Part shown: in pieces, positions 41,610-50,810 of the stretch
Layout: the number at the start of each line of letters is the position of its first letter
How positions within the stretch are numbered: position 1 is the stretch's first letter
Assembly: GCA_030147525.1 (NCBI GenBank)
Contig: JASBVF010000032.1
Coordinates: forward strand, 1 to 64,000
From: Bacteroidota bacterium
GTDB taxonomy: Bacteria > Bacteroidota > Bacteroidia > Chitinophagales > Saprospiraceae
Length of the DNA stretch: 64,000 bases
Direction of reading: 5' to 3'
The notes under the pieces: generated by a model
Database searches by the model: none
Told to the model about the DNA's origin: nothing
What the model saw: only the letters and a program-made list of their open reading frames with translations
Program-made: the position numbers and the translations under genes

Positions 41610-43643
41610 ATGAAAACTTTCATACTATCCCTTCTGATCAGCAGCATGTTACCCATCGGCATAATGGCACAAAGCGCCTGGCTCGATGCCGGGGAACTGA
41701 ACAAATACCTGGAATTCAACCCTGCCCGCAACCGGGTCGAACTGGACAACTCCGTGGAGATAGACCCGGTGGCCATGTTGACCACCCTGCAGCGCTACTG
41801 CCCGGATGCCGTGATGCAGGACGGCGATTCCATCATCGTAGACCTTGATCTTTGTTTTAAAAACAACCCGTTCATCTCCATGCGCTCGTATGCGCAAAAG
41901 GGCCTGCCATTCAGTTATTCAAAAAACGTGGCGCCGCCTGCCAGGGATGCCATGTTCGAATCGGCCCCGGCAGCGCAGGGCGGTTCTTTTGTCACCAACC
42001 TGGCGGACGGGCTGGCCATGTTTCTCGTTCAACGGACGAAGGAAGAGTTGAATGCGGCCTTTTTTGACCGGCTTAAAAAGGTCATGAACAATCAGCCGAC
42101 CTTCAGGGCGCTGTTCCCTTCCACTTACAATCTGCTGTACATCATCGGCGATGAAATTTACAACTACAACGCTTATCTCGAAGCCCTGCGGGAAAGCTTC
42201 ACCAGGGACATGAAAACCCTGCCGTTGCAGGTGCGGGATTATTCAGTGAATACGAATTTTATTACAAAAGAAGAGTTCAGAATACTGACGGAAGACGTGC
42301 TGACGACGGCGCAGTTCATGATCGACGGCGAGGCGCCGCTGGATATTGTCGAGTACCTGTCCACCACAGCGGCGCTGCAAATCGACGAGCGCCGGGCCAG
42401 TATCAAAGACGAACCGGTGAGGAAAGGAGTGGAAAGTCTGGCGATGGGTCTGCGCACGCTGAACCTGTTTTCCAACTCGCTGCGGGTGCGTCAAACGGGA
42501 CAGACCTGGGCCACGACGAGGGCTATTTCCGATTCGCTGAAGGATGTTTCTTTCACCTATATATATCTGGGTTTGCTCTATCAGCAGGCGCCCGGCATTC
42601 AGTACAACGACACCGTTTCGCTGCAAAGCGTACTGAAGAAAATGCACGGCGCTACGCAGGCGCCGCTGTCTTTCCGCAATTACCTTGTTTCGCTGGCGCA
42701 AACCGGAAACCTGCTCGACGAAAGCATCAAAACGCTGAAGCAAAAAGTGGGGACGGAGCAAATCGTTTACGATGATTACTACCGTTTCGCTGATCTGATG
42801 TTTGATTTTCTGGATCAAATAGCCAATTTCAGAAAGCAGGTAGTTTTGCCCAACTGGAAGATAGAAAACGGCAAGCCCCTCGTCATCGGTCAGATCAACC
42901 TGCCCAACATTCAGGTGGAAAAGGTGGAGCAAAAGTTCCTGATCATCCTCCGGCAGGTGTACGAGCTGGAATTCAACATTCGCCAAAACCACTACACTTC
43001 CGCCGTCAACAACGTGGCGTTTCTGCTGAACGAGGTGCTGGAGGATGATTTCACTTTCAAAAAAGATTTCCTGCGCTACGCCAATTTCATGGCCACCGTT
43101 GCTGAGGCCCAGACTTCAGAAGACGTGGCTGCCGCCATCGATATGTTTGCCTTGCCACCGGGCAGCTCACGCCTGAAGAAACAGTCGCAGTTTTCCGTCT
43201 CGCTCAACTCTTACGGCGGCCTGGCTTACGGCTGGGAAAACGACGTGAACCCCGACGTGAACGAAGCTTTGGATAATAAGAACGTGCTGGCCACCTCTGC
43301 GCCCGTGGGTATCGGCCTCAACTTCGGCATTCCCCGGAACAGCAGCAGCATCAGCCTTTACACGCAGCTGATCGACGTGGGAGCCATCTTTGCCTATCGA
43401 TTTTCGGATCAAACGGAGCGCATACCGGAGATCAAATTTGAAAACATCATCGCACCGGGCTTTTATGCCATTTATGGTTTTGGAAAAAACATTCCGGTCT
43501 CCGCAGGCGTCGGCGCACAATTAGGCCCCAACCTCCGCAAAATCGACCCCTCCGCCGGACTATCCGTAGATGAAACGAGCGCCTGGCGCTTCGGATTTAT
43601 TTTATCGGTCGATATTCCCATCACGCATTTTTATACGAAGTAA
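41610..43643 (+). CDS. Large secreted hypothetical protein with barrel-like C-terminus
   Basis: The 677-residue protein has a signal peptide (MKTFILSLLISSMLPIGIMAQ). Residues 40-520 are largely helical and not recognised (for example FVTNLADGLAMFLVQRTKEEL, ITKEEFRILTEDVLTTAQFM). The last 150 residues have barrel-like strands (FSVSLNSYGGLAYGWEND, GIGLNFGIPRNSSSISLYTQ, ending FGFILSVDIPITHF). This suggests a helical periplasmic body with an outer-membrane domain. It starts at ATG 41610; TTG 41607 is also in frame. Confidence 0.75.
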   Translation: MKTFILSLLISSMLPIGIMAQSAWLDAGELNKYLEFNPARNRVELDNSVEIDPVAMLTTLQRYCPDAVMQDGDSIIVDLDLCFKNNPFISMRSYAQKGLPFSYSKNVAPPARDAMFESAPAAQGGSFVTNLADGLAMFLVQRTKEELNAAFFDRLKKVMNNQPTFRALFPSTYNLLYIIGDEIYNYNAYLEALRESFTRDMKTLPLQVRDYSVNTNFITKEEFRILTEDVLTTAQFMIDGEAPLDIVEYLSTTAALQIDERRASIKDEPVRKGVESLAMGLRTLNLFSNSLRVRQTGQTWATTRAISDSLKDVSFTYIYLGLLYQQAPGIQYNDTVSLQSVLKKMHGATQAPLSFRNYLVSLAQTGNLLDESIKTLKQKVGTEQIVYDDYYRFADLMFDFLDQIANFRKQVVLPNWKIENGKPLVIGQINLPNIQVEKVEQKFLIILRQVYELEFNIRQNHYTSAVNNVAFLLNEVLEDDFTFKKDFLRYANFMATVAEAQTSEDVAAAIDMFALPPGSSRLKKQSQFSVSLNSYGGLAYGWENDVNPDVNEALDNKNVLATSAPVGIGLNFGIPRNSSSISLYTQLIDVGAIFAYRFSDQTERIPEIKFENIIAPGFYAIYGFGKNIPVSAGVGAQLGPNLRKIDPSAGLSVDETSAWRFGFILSVDIPITHFYTK

Positions 43644-43649
43644 AATGGC

Positions 43650-43730
43650 GGTTGGCTTTTTGCTATTGGCGGTTGGCTAAAAGCCCACCAAACCCTTCAA
43701 ACCCCTCTAACCAATCAAACCAATCATTTT
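43650..43730. repeat. Heptad-periodic element (GGTTGGC words)
   Basis: The left arm is GGTTGGC (43650), TTTTTGC, TATTGGC, GGTTGGC, TAAAAGC (43678), complementary in style to the GCCAAAA/GCTAATA family. A C-rich partner (AAACCC, CCAATCAAACC) follows to about 43725 but pairs only loosely. Confidence 0.65.
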
Positions 43731-43789
43731 CCCCCAAATTATTTCCAAAAAACCCGAATATTTGCGCCAGAAAATAAAACCGAATTCAA

Positions 43790-44728
43790 ATGTTCAAACC
43801 AATCGCTCAAACTACCTCCCATCTTTTGATGGTACGCCCGGCCAACTTTCGATTCAATGAGGAAACAGCCGAAAACAATGCATTTCAGACCGACGACGGC
43901 TCCATGAGCAATGCGGAGCTCCGTGAGGCAGCCAAGGTAGAATTTGATGCATTCGTTGAAAAACTCCGGGCCGTCGGAATTGACGTTACCGTGGCAGAAG
44001 ATACAGCACTACCCGTGAAGCCCGACGCTGTATTTCCCAACAACTGGGTCACTTTTCACCAGGACGGCACCGTGGTCACCTATCCGATGTTTGCTACGGC
44101 AAGGAGGCTTGAGCGTCGGGCGGACATCCTTGAAAAAATTCAGGATAGATTCCGGGTGGAACGTAAAATTCAACTGGAAGAATACGAAACCATCGACCAG
44201 TACCTCGAAGGCACCGGCAGCATGATCATCGACCGGCCCAACAAACTGGTGTACGCCTGCCTGAGCCCTCGCACAACGCTGGATTTGTTGCAGCGTTTCT
44301 GCAAATTAATGAATTACGAAGCCGTACCGTTTCACGCCACCGATCAGGACGGTATTGAAATCTATCACACCAACGTGATGATGGCTTTGGGTGAAACCTT
44401 CGTCGTCATCTGCTTCGACACCGTGGTCAATGCCACTGAAAAAGCCCTGCTCCAGCAGAAATTCACGCAAACGAACAAGGAAGTCATTGAGATTTCACAT
44501 CATCAAATGATGAACTTCGCCGGCAATATGCTGCAGGTAAAAAACAAAAAAGGCGAAACCTATCTCGTCATGTCGGAGCAGGCCTACAAATCGCTGGAAG
44601 CCCAGCAAATCTCCAAAATCCTCCGGCACACCAATATTCTTTACAGTCCGATTCCTACCATCGAGACCTACGGCGGCGGCAGTGCGCGGTGTATGTTGGC
44701 GGAGATATTTTTACCGGAAAAGGGGTGA
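43790..44728 (+). CDS. ctlX: Citrulline hydrolase-like amidinotransferase family protein CtlX
   Basis: The 312-residue protein belongs to the guanidino-group modifying (amidinotransferase/pentein) superfamily. Catalytic residues are visible: Asp/Glu region in DAVFPNNWVTFHQDGTVV, His in EISHHQMMNFAGNMLQV and nucleophile Cys in YGGGSARCMLAEIF near the C-terminus. The CtlX subfamily was linked to citrulline or arginine catabolism; that assignment comes from family knowledge. Arginine-pathway genes are not adjacent. Confidence 0.88.
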   Translation: MFKPIAQTTSHLLMVRPANFRFNEETAENNAFQTDDGSMSNAELREAAKVEFDAFVEKLRAVGIDVTVAEDTALPVKPDAVFPNNWVTFHQDGTVVTYPMFATARRLERRADILEKIQDRFRVERKIQLEEYETIDQYLEGTGSMIIDRPNKLVYACLSPRTTLDLLQRFCKLMNYEAVPFHATDQDGIEIYHTNVMMALGETFVVICFDTVVNATEKALLQQKFTQTNKEVIEISHHQMMNFAGNMLQVKNKKGETYLVMSEQAYKSLEAQQISKILRHTNILYSPIPTIETYGGGSARCMLAEIFLPEKG

Positions 44729-44737
44729 GGTTTTGTT

Positions 44738-44775
44738 GAAATTGGGATATTGATGGATATTATGAAATTGGGTGG
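44738..44775. repeat. Octad-periodic run (GAAATTGG words)
   Basis: GAAATTGG (44738), GATATTGA (44746), TGGATATT (44754), ATGAAATT (44762), GGGTGG. Single arm directly after ctlX. Confidence 0.45.
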
Positions 44776-45148
44776 CTGCCTAATTATGAAAGCAGCAGGT
44801 GACTTTCGGCCCATGAACATTTGGCGTAGAGCAACGCCCCTTGCCGTCACCGACCCTTCTCATCACCCTACCCTACCTGACGAATATCACACAAAACACC
44901 TGCGATACGTCATTTCATCCGGCCAGTAAAAACGATATATTCCGGCAGTAAAACCTGCCTCTCTCCTGCCTCTTCTCTATCCTCAACCTTGATCATCCGA
45001 AACACAGCACGCCCGGCCCGCAAACCTGCCTCTTGCCAGCAAAGAATGATAGCTCTCATTTAACTCCTCAACTCATGGCAAGGTAATCACCCGCAGCGGA
45101 GCGCCAAAGCCGCTTTTTCCCAAGTAGGCAACTTCAAAATGAACTACA
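44776..45148. other. Intergenic region, nothing recognised
   Basis: About 370 bp, pyrimidine-rich on the plus strand (CCTGCCTCTCTCCTGCCTCT and similar). No gene, RNA or clear dyad is seen other than a small GCGG...CCGC hairpin near 45097. Confidence 0.4.
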
Positions 45149-47020
45149 ATGAAAAAACTGATTTTGAAAGGACTGATGCTTCTGCTGATCGCAGCGGGCA
45201 CGTTTGTCTCCTGCCAAAAAGATCTGCACGAAGCAGCTTCTGATGTGGTGTCTGCTTCCAAATACACCAGCCTGACGCTAAACGACAACTTCGACTTACC
45301 CGACCCGGCCGCTTCCGAGCAATACGCCCTGCGGCTGTTCGAACTGAAAGAAGACAGCGATGGCCTGACGGAAAAGGAATTACTTTCCGTTGGCGATCCC
45401 ACACAAAATGAAGATCTGGTGTACGCCCTCCTGTTTGTGGAGGCTTACGACCGGGATGAAATTCTCTGGAGTTGGGATGAGCCTGCCGTTTCAGACAATG
45501 AAACCGGCGACCGTTCCTACAATGGCGCCTGGAAATGGACCGGTGGCGATCCTATCGCTTCAATGTACGCCAGTGGTTTTAAAAAGTGGCCTGCTTACCA
45601 GGTAAAAAATCGCTTTCAGGACCCCTGCGGCGAAATCATCAAATCCGGACCGGTTTACCAGATTTGTTACAACCTCTGCGACGGCAACCTGCCCGGACCC
45701 TGCCAGACCGGCGCTTACAAGCAGGCGGTACTGAACAAAATTATCGACGACGCACCCGTTAACCCCTACTCCATTGCGAAGCAACTGCTGAACCAAAGCG
45801 GCTGGACGCAAACTGCGAATGTAAACCTGGCGACTACGCCGGTCAGCCTGATGAATTTTGAAAGAAAGACCGTCAGTGGCAACATCGCATACTATACCTT
45901 TGAAGTGTCCGTCGGTACGGACCCGAATGACAAAATCGCCCTTCACAGAGTGGTGAAAGAAACCGCACCCAACAAGCCCATCAACACCGGCAAAGTGCTG
46001 TTCTTACAGCCGGGCGACCACACCCGGTTTATGAGTTTCGCCATGCCGGGATATTATTCCGGCGCTAATCCGGCTGACTTTGGTCTTGCTGTTTTTATGG
46101 CAAAAAACGATGTGGACGTCTGGGGAATTGACCAGGCCTGGGGGCTTCTTCCTGAAGCTACGCCCGCATTTGGGTTCATGAAAGAATGGGGCCTCGGTAA
46201 AAACATGACCGACCTTCGCACGGGCATGGCCGTTGCGAGAGTTACCCGTTACCTGACCATGAATTACTTTGACCGCATGACGCTCGCAGGATGGAGCGGC
46301 GGAGGCATCACCGGTTTCGCTGCCATCAATCACGAAACACAACTCGACCAGGATGTGCGCCATGCGAAGAATTACATCGTACTGGATATTACCGCCAAAA
46401 CCAACCACCCGGCTTACCGGAATGCCCGCATCAACGAAGTACAAACCAACCTTGGATTGTGGAACGGAGGAACCTACCAGGAGCATGTTTTCTTTGCAAC
46501 CCTTGGGTTCCTTGCCGTCAATGATCCCGGCGGCAATTCGCCATTTTTTCCGGGCTTCACGAATGAACAAACTGCCATGTTCGGCGGCATCATTCAGTGG
46601 TACGCCCCGATCCCGTTCCACTACATGGCCGGTGTTTTTGAGAACAACATGCCGGTCGGTTTCCAATTCGTCAAAAAAGCGCAGTGGTTCGATTACATGA
46701 CGACGCTCGCTCCATACCTGCCAACGAAATACCTTGTTGACAGGAGTAATTTCATCAGTGAATTCACCGATTCACCGTTTGACGATCACTTGGGGAAAGT
46801 CAGGCTGCCGATTCTCAATGTTGCACCGGCAGGCGGCTTTGGAGACCTGACCATGTTTGGTTTCACCAAAATGCCCAAAGCCGAAGTCACACACCTGATG
46901 CCGTCGTTCATGCCGCCTCATCTTGCCATGATTGACTACGGGCACATCGACCTGTTTCTGGCAAACAATGCTGAAACTACCGTTTGGCAGCCCATGTTAG
47001 ACTGGCTGAAGCAGCATTGA
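45149..47020 (+). CDS. Alpha/beta hydrolase lipoprotein
   Basis: The 623-residue lipoprotein (lipobox LIAAGTFVSC) has an N-terminal region of about 270 residues with several cysteines (DPCGEIIKSGPVYQICYNLC) and a C-terminal alpha/beta hydrolase domain. The oxyanion strand is KVLFLQPGDHTRF, the nucleophile elbow LAGWSGGGITG with the Ser at about residue 385, and the likely catalytic His near IDYGHIDLFLA. The substrate is unknown. It may be a surface esterase or lipase. It stands alone and is followed by a terminator. Confidence 0.85.
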   Translation: MKKLILKGLMLLLIAAGTFVSCQKDLHEAASDVVSASKYTSLTLNDNFDLPDPAASEQYALRLFELKEDSDGLTEKELLSVGDPTQNEDLVYALLFVEAYDRDEILWSWDEPAVSDNETGDRSYNGAWKWTGGDPIASMYASGFKKWPAYQVKNRFQDPCGEIIKSGPVYQICYNLCDGNLPGPCQTGAYKQAVLNKIIDDAPVNPYSIAKQLLNQSGWTQTANVNLATTPVSLMNFERKTVSGNIAYYTFEVSVGTDPNDKIALHRVVKETAPNKPINTGKVLFLQPGDHTRFMSFAMPGYYSGANPADFGLAVFMAKNDVDVWGIDQAWGLLPEATPAFGFMKEWGLGKNMTDLRTGMAVARVTRYLTMNYFDRMTLAGWSGGGITGFAAINHETQLDQDVRHAKNYIVLDITAKTNHPAYRNARINEVQTNLGLWNGGTYQEHVFFATLGFLAVNDPGGNSPFFPGFTNEQTAMFGGIIQWYAPIPFHYMAGVFENNMPVGFQFVKKAQWFDYMTTLAPYLPTKYLVDRSNFISEFTDSPFDDHLGKVRLPILNVAPAGGFGDLTMFGFTKMPKAEVTHLMPSFMPPHLAMIDYGHIDLFLANNAETTVWQPMLDWLKQH

Positions 47021-47050
47021 TGAAATCTAGTTAAACCCCACATACAGGCA

Positions 47051-47083
47051 GCGGCCTCCCGGAGCGGGAGGCCGTTTTTTTTT
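47051..47083 (+). terminator. Terminator after the alpha/beta hydrolase
   Basis: CGGCCTCCC and GGGAGGCCG form a 9-bp stem around GGAGC, followed by T9. Confidence 0.95.
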
Positions 47084-47128
47084 AAAGTTGAGGAGATTGA
47101 AAAAGTTAAGCGCTCAACCTCCTCAACC
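47084..47128. repeat. Octad-periodic hairpin (AAAGTTGA words)
   Basis: AAAGTTGA (47084), GGAGATTG (47092), AAAAAGTT (47100), then the facing arm CGCTCAACCTCCTCAACC (47111-47128). A short member lying between convergent genes. Confidence 0.65.
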
Positions 47129-47132
47129 AAAA

Positions 47133-47771
47133 TCAAGGCGCCAGCCTGTCGATTCTCCAAACCCCTCCCTCTTCCCGGGTGTAAGTAAACCGGTCGTGAA
47201 GGCGGCTCTCCCTACCCTGCCAGAACTCAAATTGATCGGACACCACCCGGTATCCACCCCAAAACGAAGGGAGCGGGACTTCCTTGTTTTCAAACTTCCG
47301 TTTCAGTTCTTCAAACTTTGAGAGCAACATTTGCCGGCTGCTGATGACGTTGCTCTGGTTCGATACCCAGGCGCCGATCTGGCTTCCCCTGGGGCGGGTG
47401 ATGAAATATTTCACCGATTCTGCTGCAGTGACCTGCTCAGCCCTGCCGGTGATCTTCACCTGCCGTTCGAGATCGTGCCAGGGAAAGTGCAGGGCCACTT
47501 TCGGGTTCCCTTCGATATCTCTGGCTTTCTGGCTTTCAAAATTGGTGAAAAACACAAAGCCTTTTTCATCAAAAAACTTAAGTAAAACAATGCGCATGGT
47601 GGGTTGCCCTTCGGGCGATACCGTAGCCAGGGTCATGGCGTTGGGCATGCGCATGCCGGCCTTTTCCGCATCTTCAAACCAGGTGGCAAACTGAGTCACG
47701 GGGTTTGCGTCGAGATCAGCTCTTGTGAGCCCGGCTATCATGAATTCGTCACGCATCAAACTTAGATCCAT
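47133..47771 (-). CDS. pdxH: Pyridoxamine 5'-phosphate oxidase
   Basis: The 212-residue FMN enzyme makes pyridoxal 5'-phosphate. Motifs are PNAMTLATVSPEGQPTMRIVLLK, FFTNFESQKARDIEGNP, ITRPRGSQIGAWVSNQS and the C-terminal EFWQGRESRLHDRFTYTRE with WRIDRLAP at the end. Length is normal. Confidence 0.96.
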   Translation of the reverse strand: MDLSLMRDEFMIAGLTRADLDANPVTQFATWFEDAEKAGMRMPNAMTLATVSPEGQPTMRIVLLKFFDEKGFVFFTNFESQKARDIEGNPKVALHFPWHDLERQVKITGRAEQVTAAESVKYFITRPRGSQIGAWVSNQSNVISSRQMLLSKFEELKRKFENKEVPLPSFWGGYRVVSDQFEFWQGRESRLHDRFTYTREEGGVWRIDRLAP

Positions 47772-47904
47772 ACAGTGTTTTTTTAAAGCTCAATGGTCCG
47801 CTCCTTTTTTGGTGTGGCTGGTGACTTTCCTTAGTTCAAATAGTGATTTTGATCATTTTTATACCAGGCTGTTCGTGTAAACTTTACGCAAAAATTTGAT
47901 CATT

Positions 47905-50727
47905 ATGAATACAGAAGTAATGGACCTTCCAACGGTCAAAAAATCACCATCACAAAAGGAGAAATTCGTTTTCTCATTTAAAGAAGGAGACGGTAAAAAC
48001 AAGCACCTGCTTGGCGGTAAAGGCGCCAACCTGTGTGAAATGACCCAGATCGGTCTAAACGTGCCGCCGGGCTTTGTCATTTCAACCAAAGCCTGTCTCA
48101 CCTACCTCGACAATCCGGACAGGGAACTTCCTGACGGCGTAATGGACGAAGTCAGACAGCAAATTGAAGACGTGGAAAAAGCTACGGGCAAAATATTTGG
48201 CGATCCCGCCAATCCGTTGCTCGTCTCTGTACGTTCAGGCTCCGCCATGTCTATGCCGGGTATGATGGACACTATCCTCAACCTTGGTTTAAACAAGGAA
48301 ACCCTTCACGGCCTGATCGAACAGACCAAAAACGAACGCTTTGGCTACGATGCATACCGTCGTTTCATTCAGCTGTTCGGAAAGGTGGCGCTCGGCGTGC
48401 CGGATGAGAAGTTTGATGTGGAATTTGAAGCGGTGAAACGCTCCGCAGGCGTGAAAGTAGATATCGGCCTCAACGCTGAAAACCTGAAAGAAATTAGCCA
48501 ACGCTTCCTTAAAGTCGTAAAAGAAGTTACCGGCAAACCATTCCCGGAAGACGTATTTGAACAACTCGAAATCGCCATCAAGGCCGTTTTCAACTCATGG
48601 ATGGGCAAACGTGCGGTGGACTATCGCCGTGAATTCAAGATTACCCCCGCCATGGCCAACGGTACTGCTGTCAACGTCGTGACGATGGTTTTCGGGAACA
48701 TGGGCAACGACAGTGCCACGGGCGTCGGTTTTACCCGTGACCCCGGCACCGGCGAAAATGTCATGTTCGGTGAATACCTGACTGATGCGCAGGGCGAAGA
48801 CGTGGTTGCAGGTATCCGCACGCCGAAGCCAGTCGCTGAACTGGAAAAGGAAATGCCGGAAATGTACCGCCAGCTCGAAGAATTGCGCAGCAAACTCGAG
48901 AACCACTACCGGGAAGTGCAGGACTTCGAATACACCATCGAAAAACAAACGCTCTACTGCCTCCAGACCCGCAACGGTAAAATGAACGCTACCGCCATGG
49001 TGCGCACCTCCGTTGAAATGGCTGAACAGGGCCTCGTCACCAAAGATGAAGCACTGCTTCGCATCAAGCCGGAATTACTGGAGCAATTGCTTTACCCACG
49101 TCTCGACCCAAACCACAAAGCTACTCCGCTTGCCCAGGGCTTACCTGCCTCTCCGGGTGCAGCCTCCGGTCACTGTATTTTTGATGCTGACCGGGCCGAA
49201 CAACTGGGCCGTGCCGGTGAAAAAGTGATCCTCGTAAGAGAAGAAACCAAACCGGAAGACATCCACGGTTTCTTTGCTTCGCAAGGTATCCTTACCAGCC
49301 GGGGCGGTAAAACCTCTCACGCAGCCGTTGTCGCCCGTGGCATGGGCAAACCTTGCGTGGCAGGCGCCGAAGGTATTTCTGTTGACGTAAAATTACGCCA
49401 GGCAGTCATCGGTGAAAAAATCCTCCACGAGGGCGATTTCATCACCATCGACGGTGGTACCGGATTGGTTTACCAGGGAGAAATCCCGACCGTGGAGCCT
49501 AAGTTCTCCGACGATCTGAAGACATTGCTCTCCTGGGCGGACCAAACAGCAACGTTGAAAGTATTTGCCAACGCTGACACACCGGCTGCAGCCAAGCGGG
49601 CCGTCGAGTTCGGCGCCATGGGTATCGGGCTTTGCCGCACGGAGCGTATGTTCAACGCCGCAGAGCGCCTTCCGATCGTAATCGATATGATTTTAGCGAA
49701 CACAACTGAAGAGCGGGAAGTAGCACTGAACCGGTTGCTCCCCATTCAGCGCCAGGATTTCAAAGAAGTTTTCAAAGTCATGGCTCCCCGGCCGGTGACG
49801 GTTCGTCTGCTCGATCCGCCTATCCACGAATTCCTCCCCAACGAAGAAGACGTGGTGGCAGAACTCGAACACCTGAACCACCTGAAAACAACGGTGGACG
49901 GCGTGAACAACCTCTTCGGAAGCCTGCGTTTGCTGGAAACTGACGAAGACGTCGAGCACGAATATCCATCGCCATTTACCCAGAAAGGTGGTGATCTGGT
50001 GCGCAAGGCGATCATGAAAAAAGAACGGATGTTGAAGAAAATCAAGGAGTTGCACGAGGTGAACCCAATGCTGGGCCACCGGGGTGTACGCCTTGGAATT
50101 ACCTATCCGGAAATTTACAAGATGCAGATACAGGCCATTCTTGAGGCAGCTGCCGAATGCCAGCTGGAGGGCGCAGATGTCAATCCTGAGATCATGGTAC
50201 CCCAGGTTTGTACAGCTGTCGAGTTGGAAAACGTGAAAAAATTCGTGGACGAGCTGCAGGAGAAAATTGAAAGAGAGAAGAAAGTAAAACTCAATTTCAA
50301 ATATGGCTCCATGATCGAAGTCGTTCGTGCCTGTATGAAAGCAGAAAAACTGGCGCAGGTGGCCGAATTTTTCTCCTTCGGAACCAACGACCTGACACAG
50401 GCCACCTTCTCCTTCAGCCGGGAGGACGCAGAGAATAAATTCCTGCCGCTTTACCAGCAAATGGACGTACTGCACGACAACCCGTTCGAGGTGCTTGACA
50501 CCGGCGGTGTTGGCAAACTGATGCAAATTACTGTGGAATGGGGTCGCCGCTCACGTCCCGATCTGAAAATCGGCATCTGCGGCGAACAGGGCGGACACCC
50601 TGAGTCCATCAAATTCTGCCACCACATTGGCCTGAATTACGTCTCCTGCTCCGGCCCGAGGGTACCAATCGCACGATTGGCTGCCGCTCATGCCAAGCTG
50701 GGAGAAAGAACTTATTCTACGGATTAA
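47905..50727 (+). CDS. ppdK: Pyruvate, phosphate dikinase
   Basis: The 940-residue enzyme interconverts pyruvate and phosphoenolpyruvate with ATP and phosphate. The N-terminal ATP-grasp part has LLGGKGANLCEMTQIGLNVP and VSVRSGSAMSMPGMMDTIL. The central phospho-His domain has TSRGGKTSHAAVVARGMGKP. The C-terminal PEP/pyruvate barrel has GIGLCRTERMF, GHRGVRLGITYPEIY and the catalytic Cys in GICGEQGGHPES. ATG at 47905 is chosen over the in-frame TTG at 47896. A strong terminator follows. It is relevant to gluconeogenesis in an organism that probably lives on proteins or polymers. Confidence 0.97.
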   Translation: MNTEVMDLPTVKKSPSQKEKFVFSFKEGDGKNKHLLGGKGANLCEMTQIGLNVPPGFVISTKACLTYLDNPDRELPDGVMDEVRQQIEDVEKATGKIFGDPANPLLVSVRSGSAMSMPGMMDTILNLGLNKETLHGLIEQTKNERFGYDAYRRFIQLFGKVALGVPDEKFDVEFEAVKRSAGVKVDIGLNAENLKEISQRFLKVVKEVTGKPFPEDVFEQLEIAIKAVFNSWMGKRAVDYRREFKITPAMANGTAVNVVTMVFGNMGNDSATGVGFTRDPGTGENVMFGEYLTDAQGEDVVAGIRTPKPVAELEKEMPEMYRQLEELRSKLENHYREVQDFEYTIEKQTLYCLQTRNGKMNATAMVRTSVEMAEQGLVTKDEALLRIKPELLEQLLYPRLDPNHKATPLAQGLPASPGAASGHCIFDADRAEQLGRAGEKVILVREETKPEDIHGFFASQGILTSRGGKTSHAAVVARGMGKPCVAGAEGISVDVKLRQAVIGEKILHEGDFITIDGGTGLVYQGEIPTVEPKFSDDLKTLLSWADQTATLKVFANADTPAAAKRAVEFGAMGIGLCRTERMFNAAERLPIVIDMILANTTEEREVALNRLLPIQRQDFKEVFKVMAPRPVTVRLLDPPIHEFLPNEEDVVAELEHLNHLKTTVDGVNNLFGSLRLLETDEDVEHEYPSPFTQKGGDLVRKAIMKKERMLKKIKELHEVNPMLGHRGVRLGITYPEIYKMQIQAILEAAAECQLEGADVNPEIMVPQVCTAVELENVKKFVDELQEKIEREKKVKLNFKYGSMIEVVRACMKAEKLAQVAEFFSFGTNDLTQATFSFSREDAENKFLPLYQQMDVLHDNPFEVLDTGGVGKLMQITVEWGRRSRPDLKIGICGEQGGHPESIKFCHHIGLNYVSCSGPRVPIARLAAAHAKLGERTYSTD

Positions 50728-50763
50728 ACGATTGGAGAAAGCCTAAAATAGGCAAGACAGAAG

Positions 50764-50810
50764 GAAGGCGCATTCGGGACTCCAGACCCGGTGCGCCTTT
50801 TCTTTTTTTT
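50764..50810 (+). terminator. Terminator after ppdK
   Basis: AAGGCGCA and TGCGCCTT pair around an internal CGGG/CCCG stem and are followed by TTTCTTTTTTTT. Confidence 0.9.
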
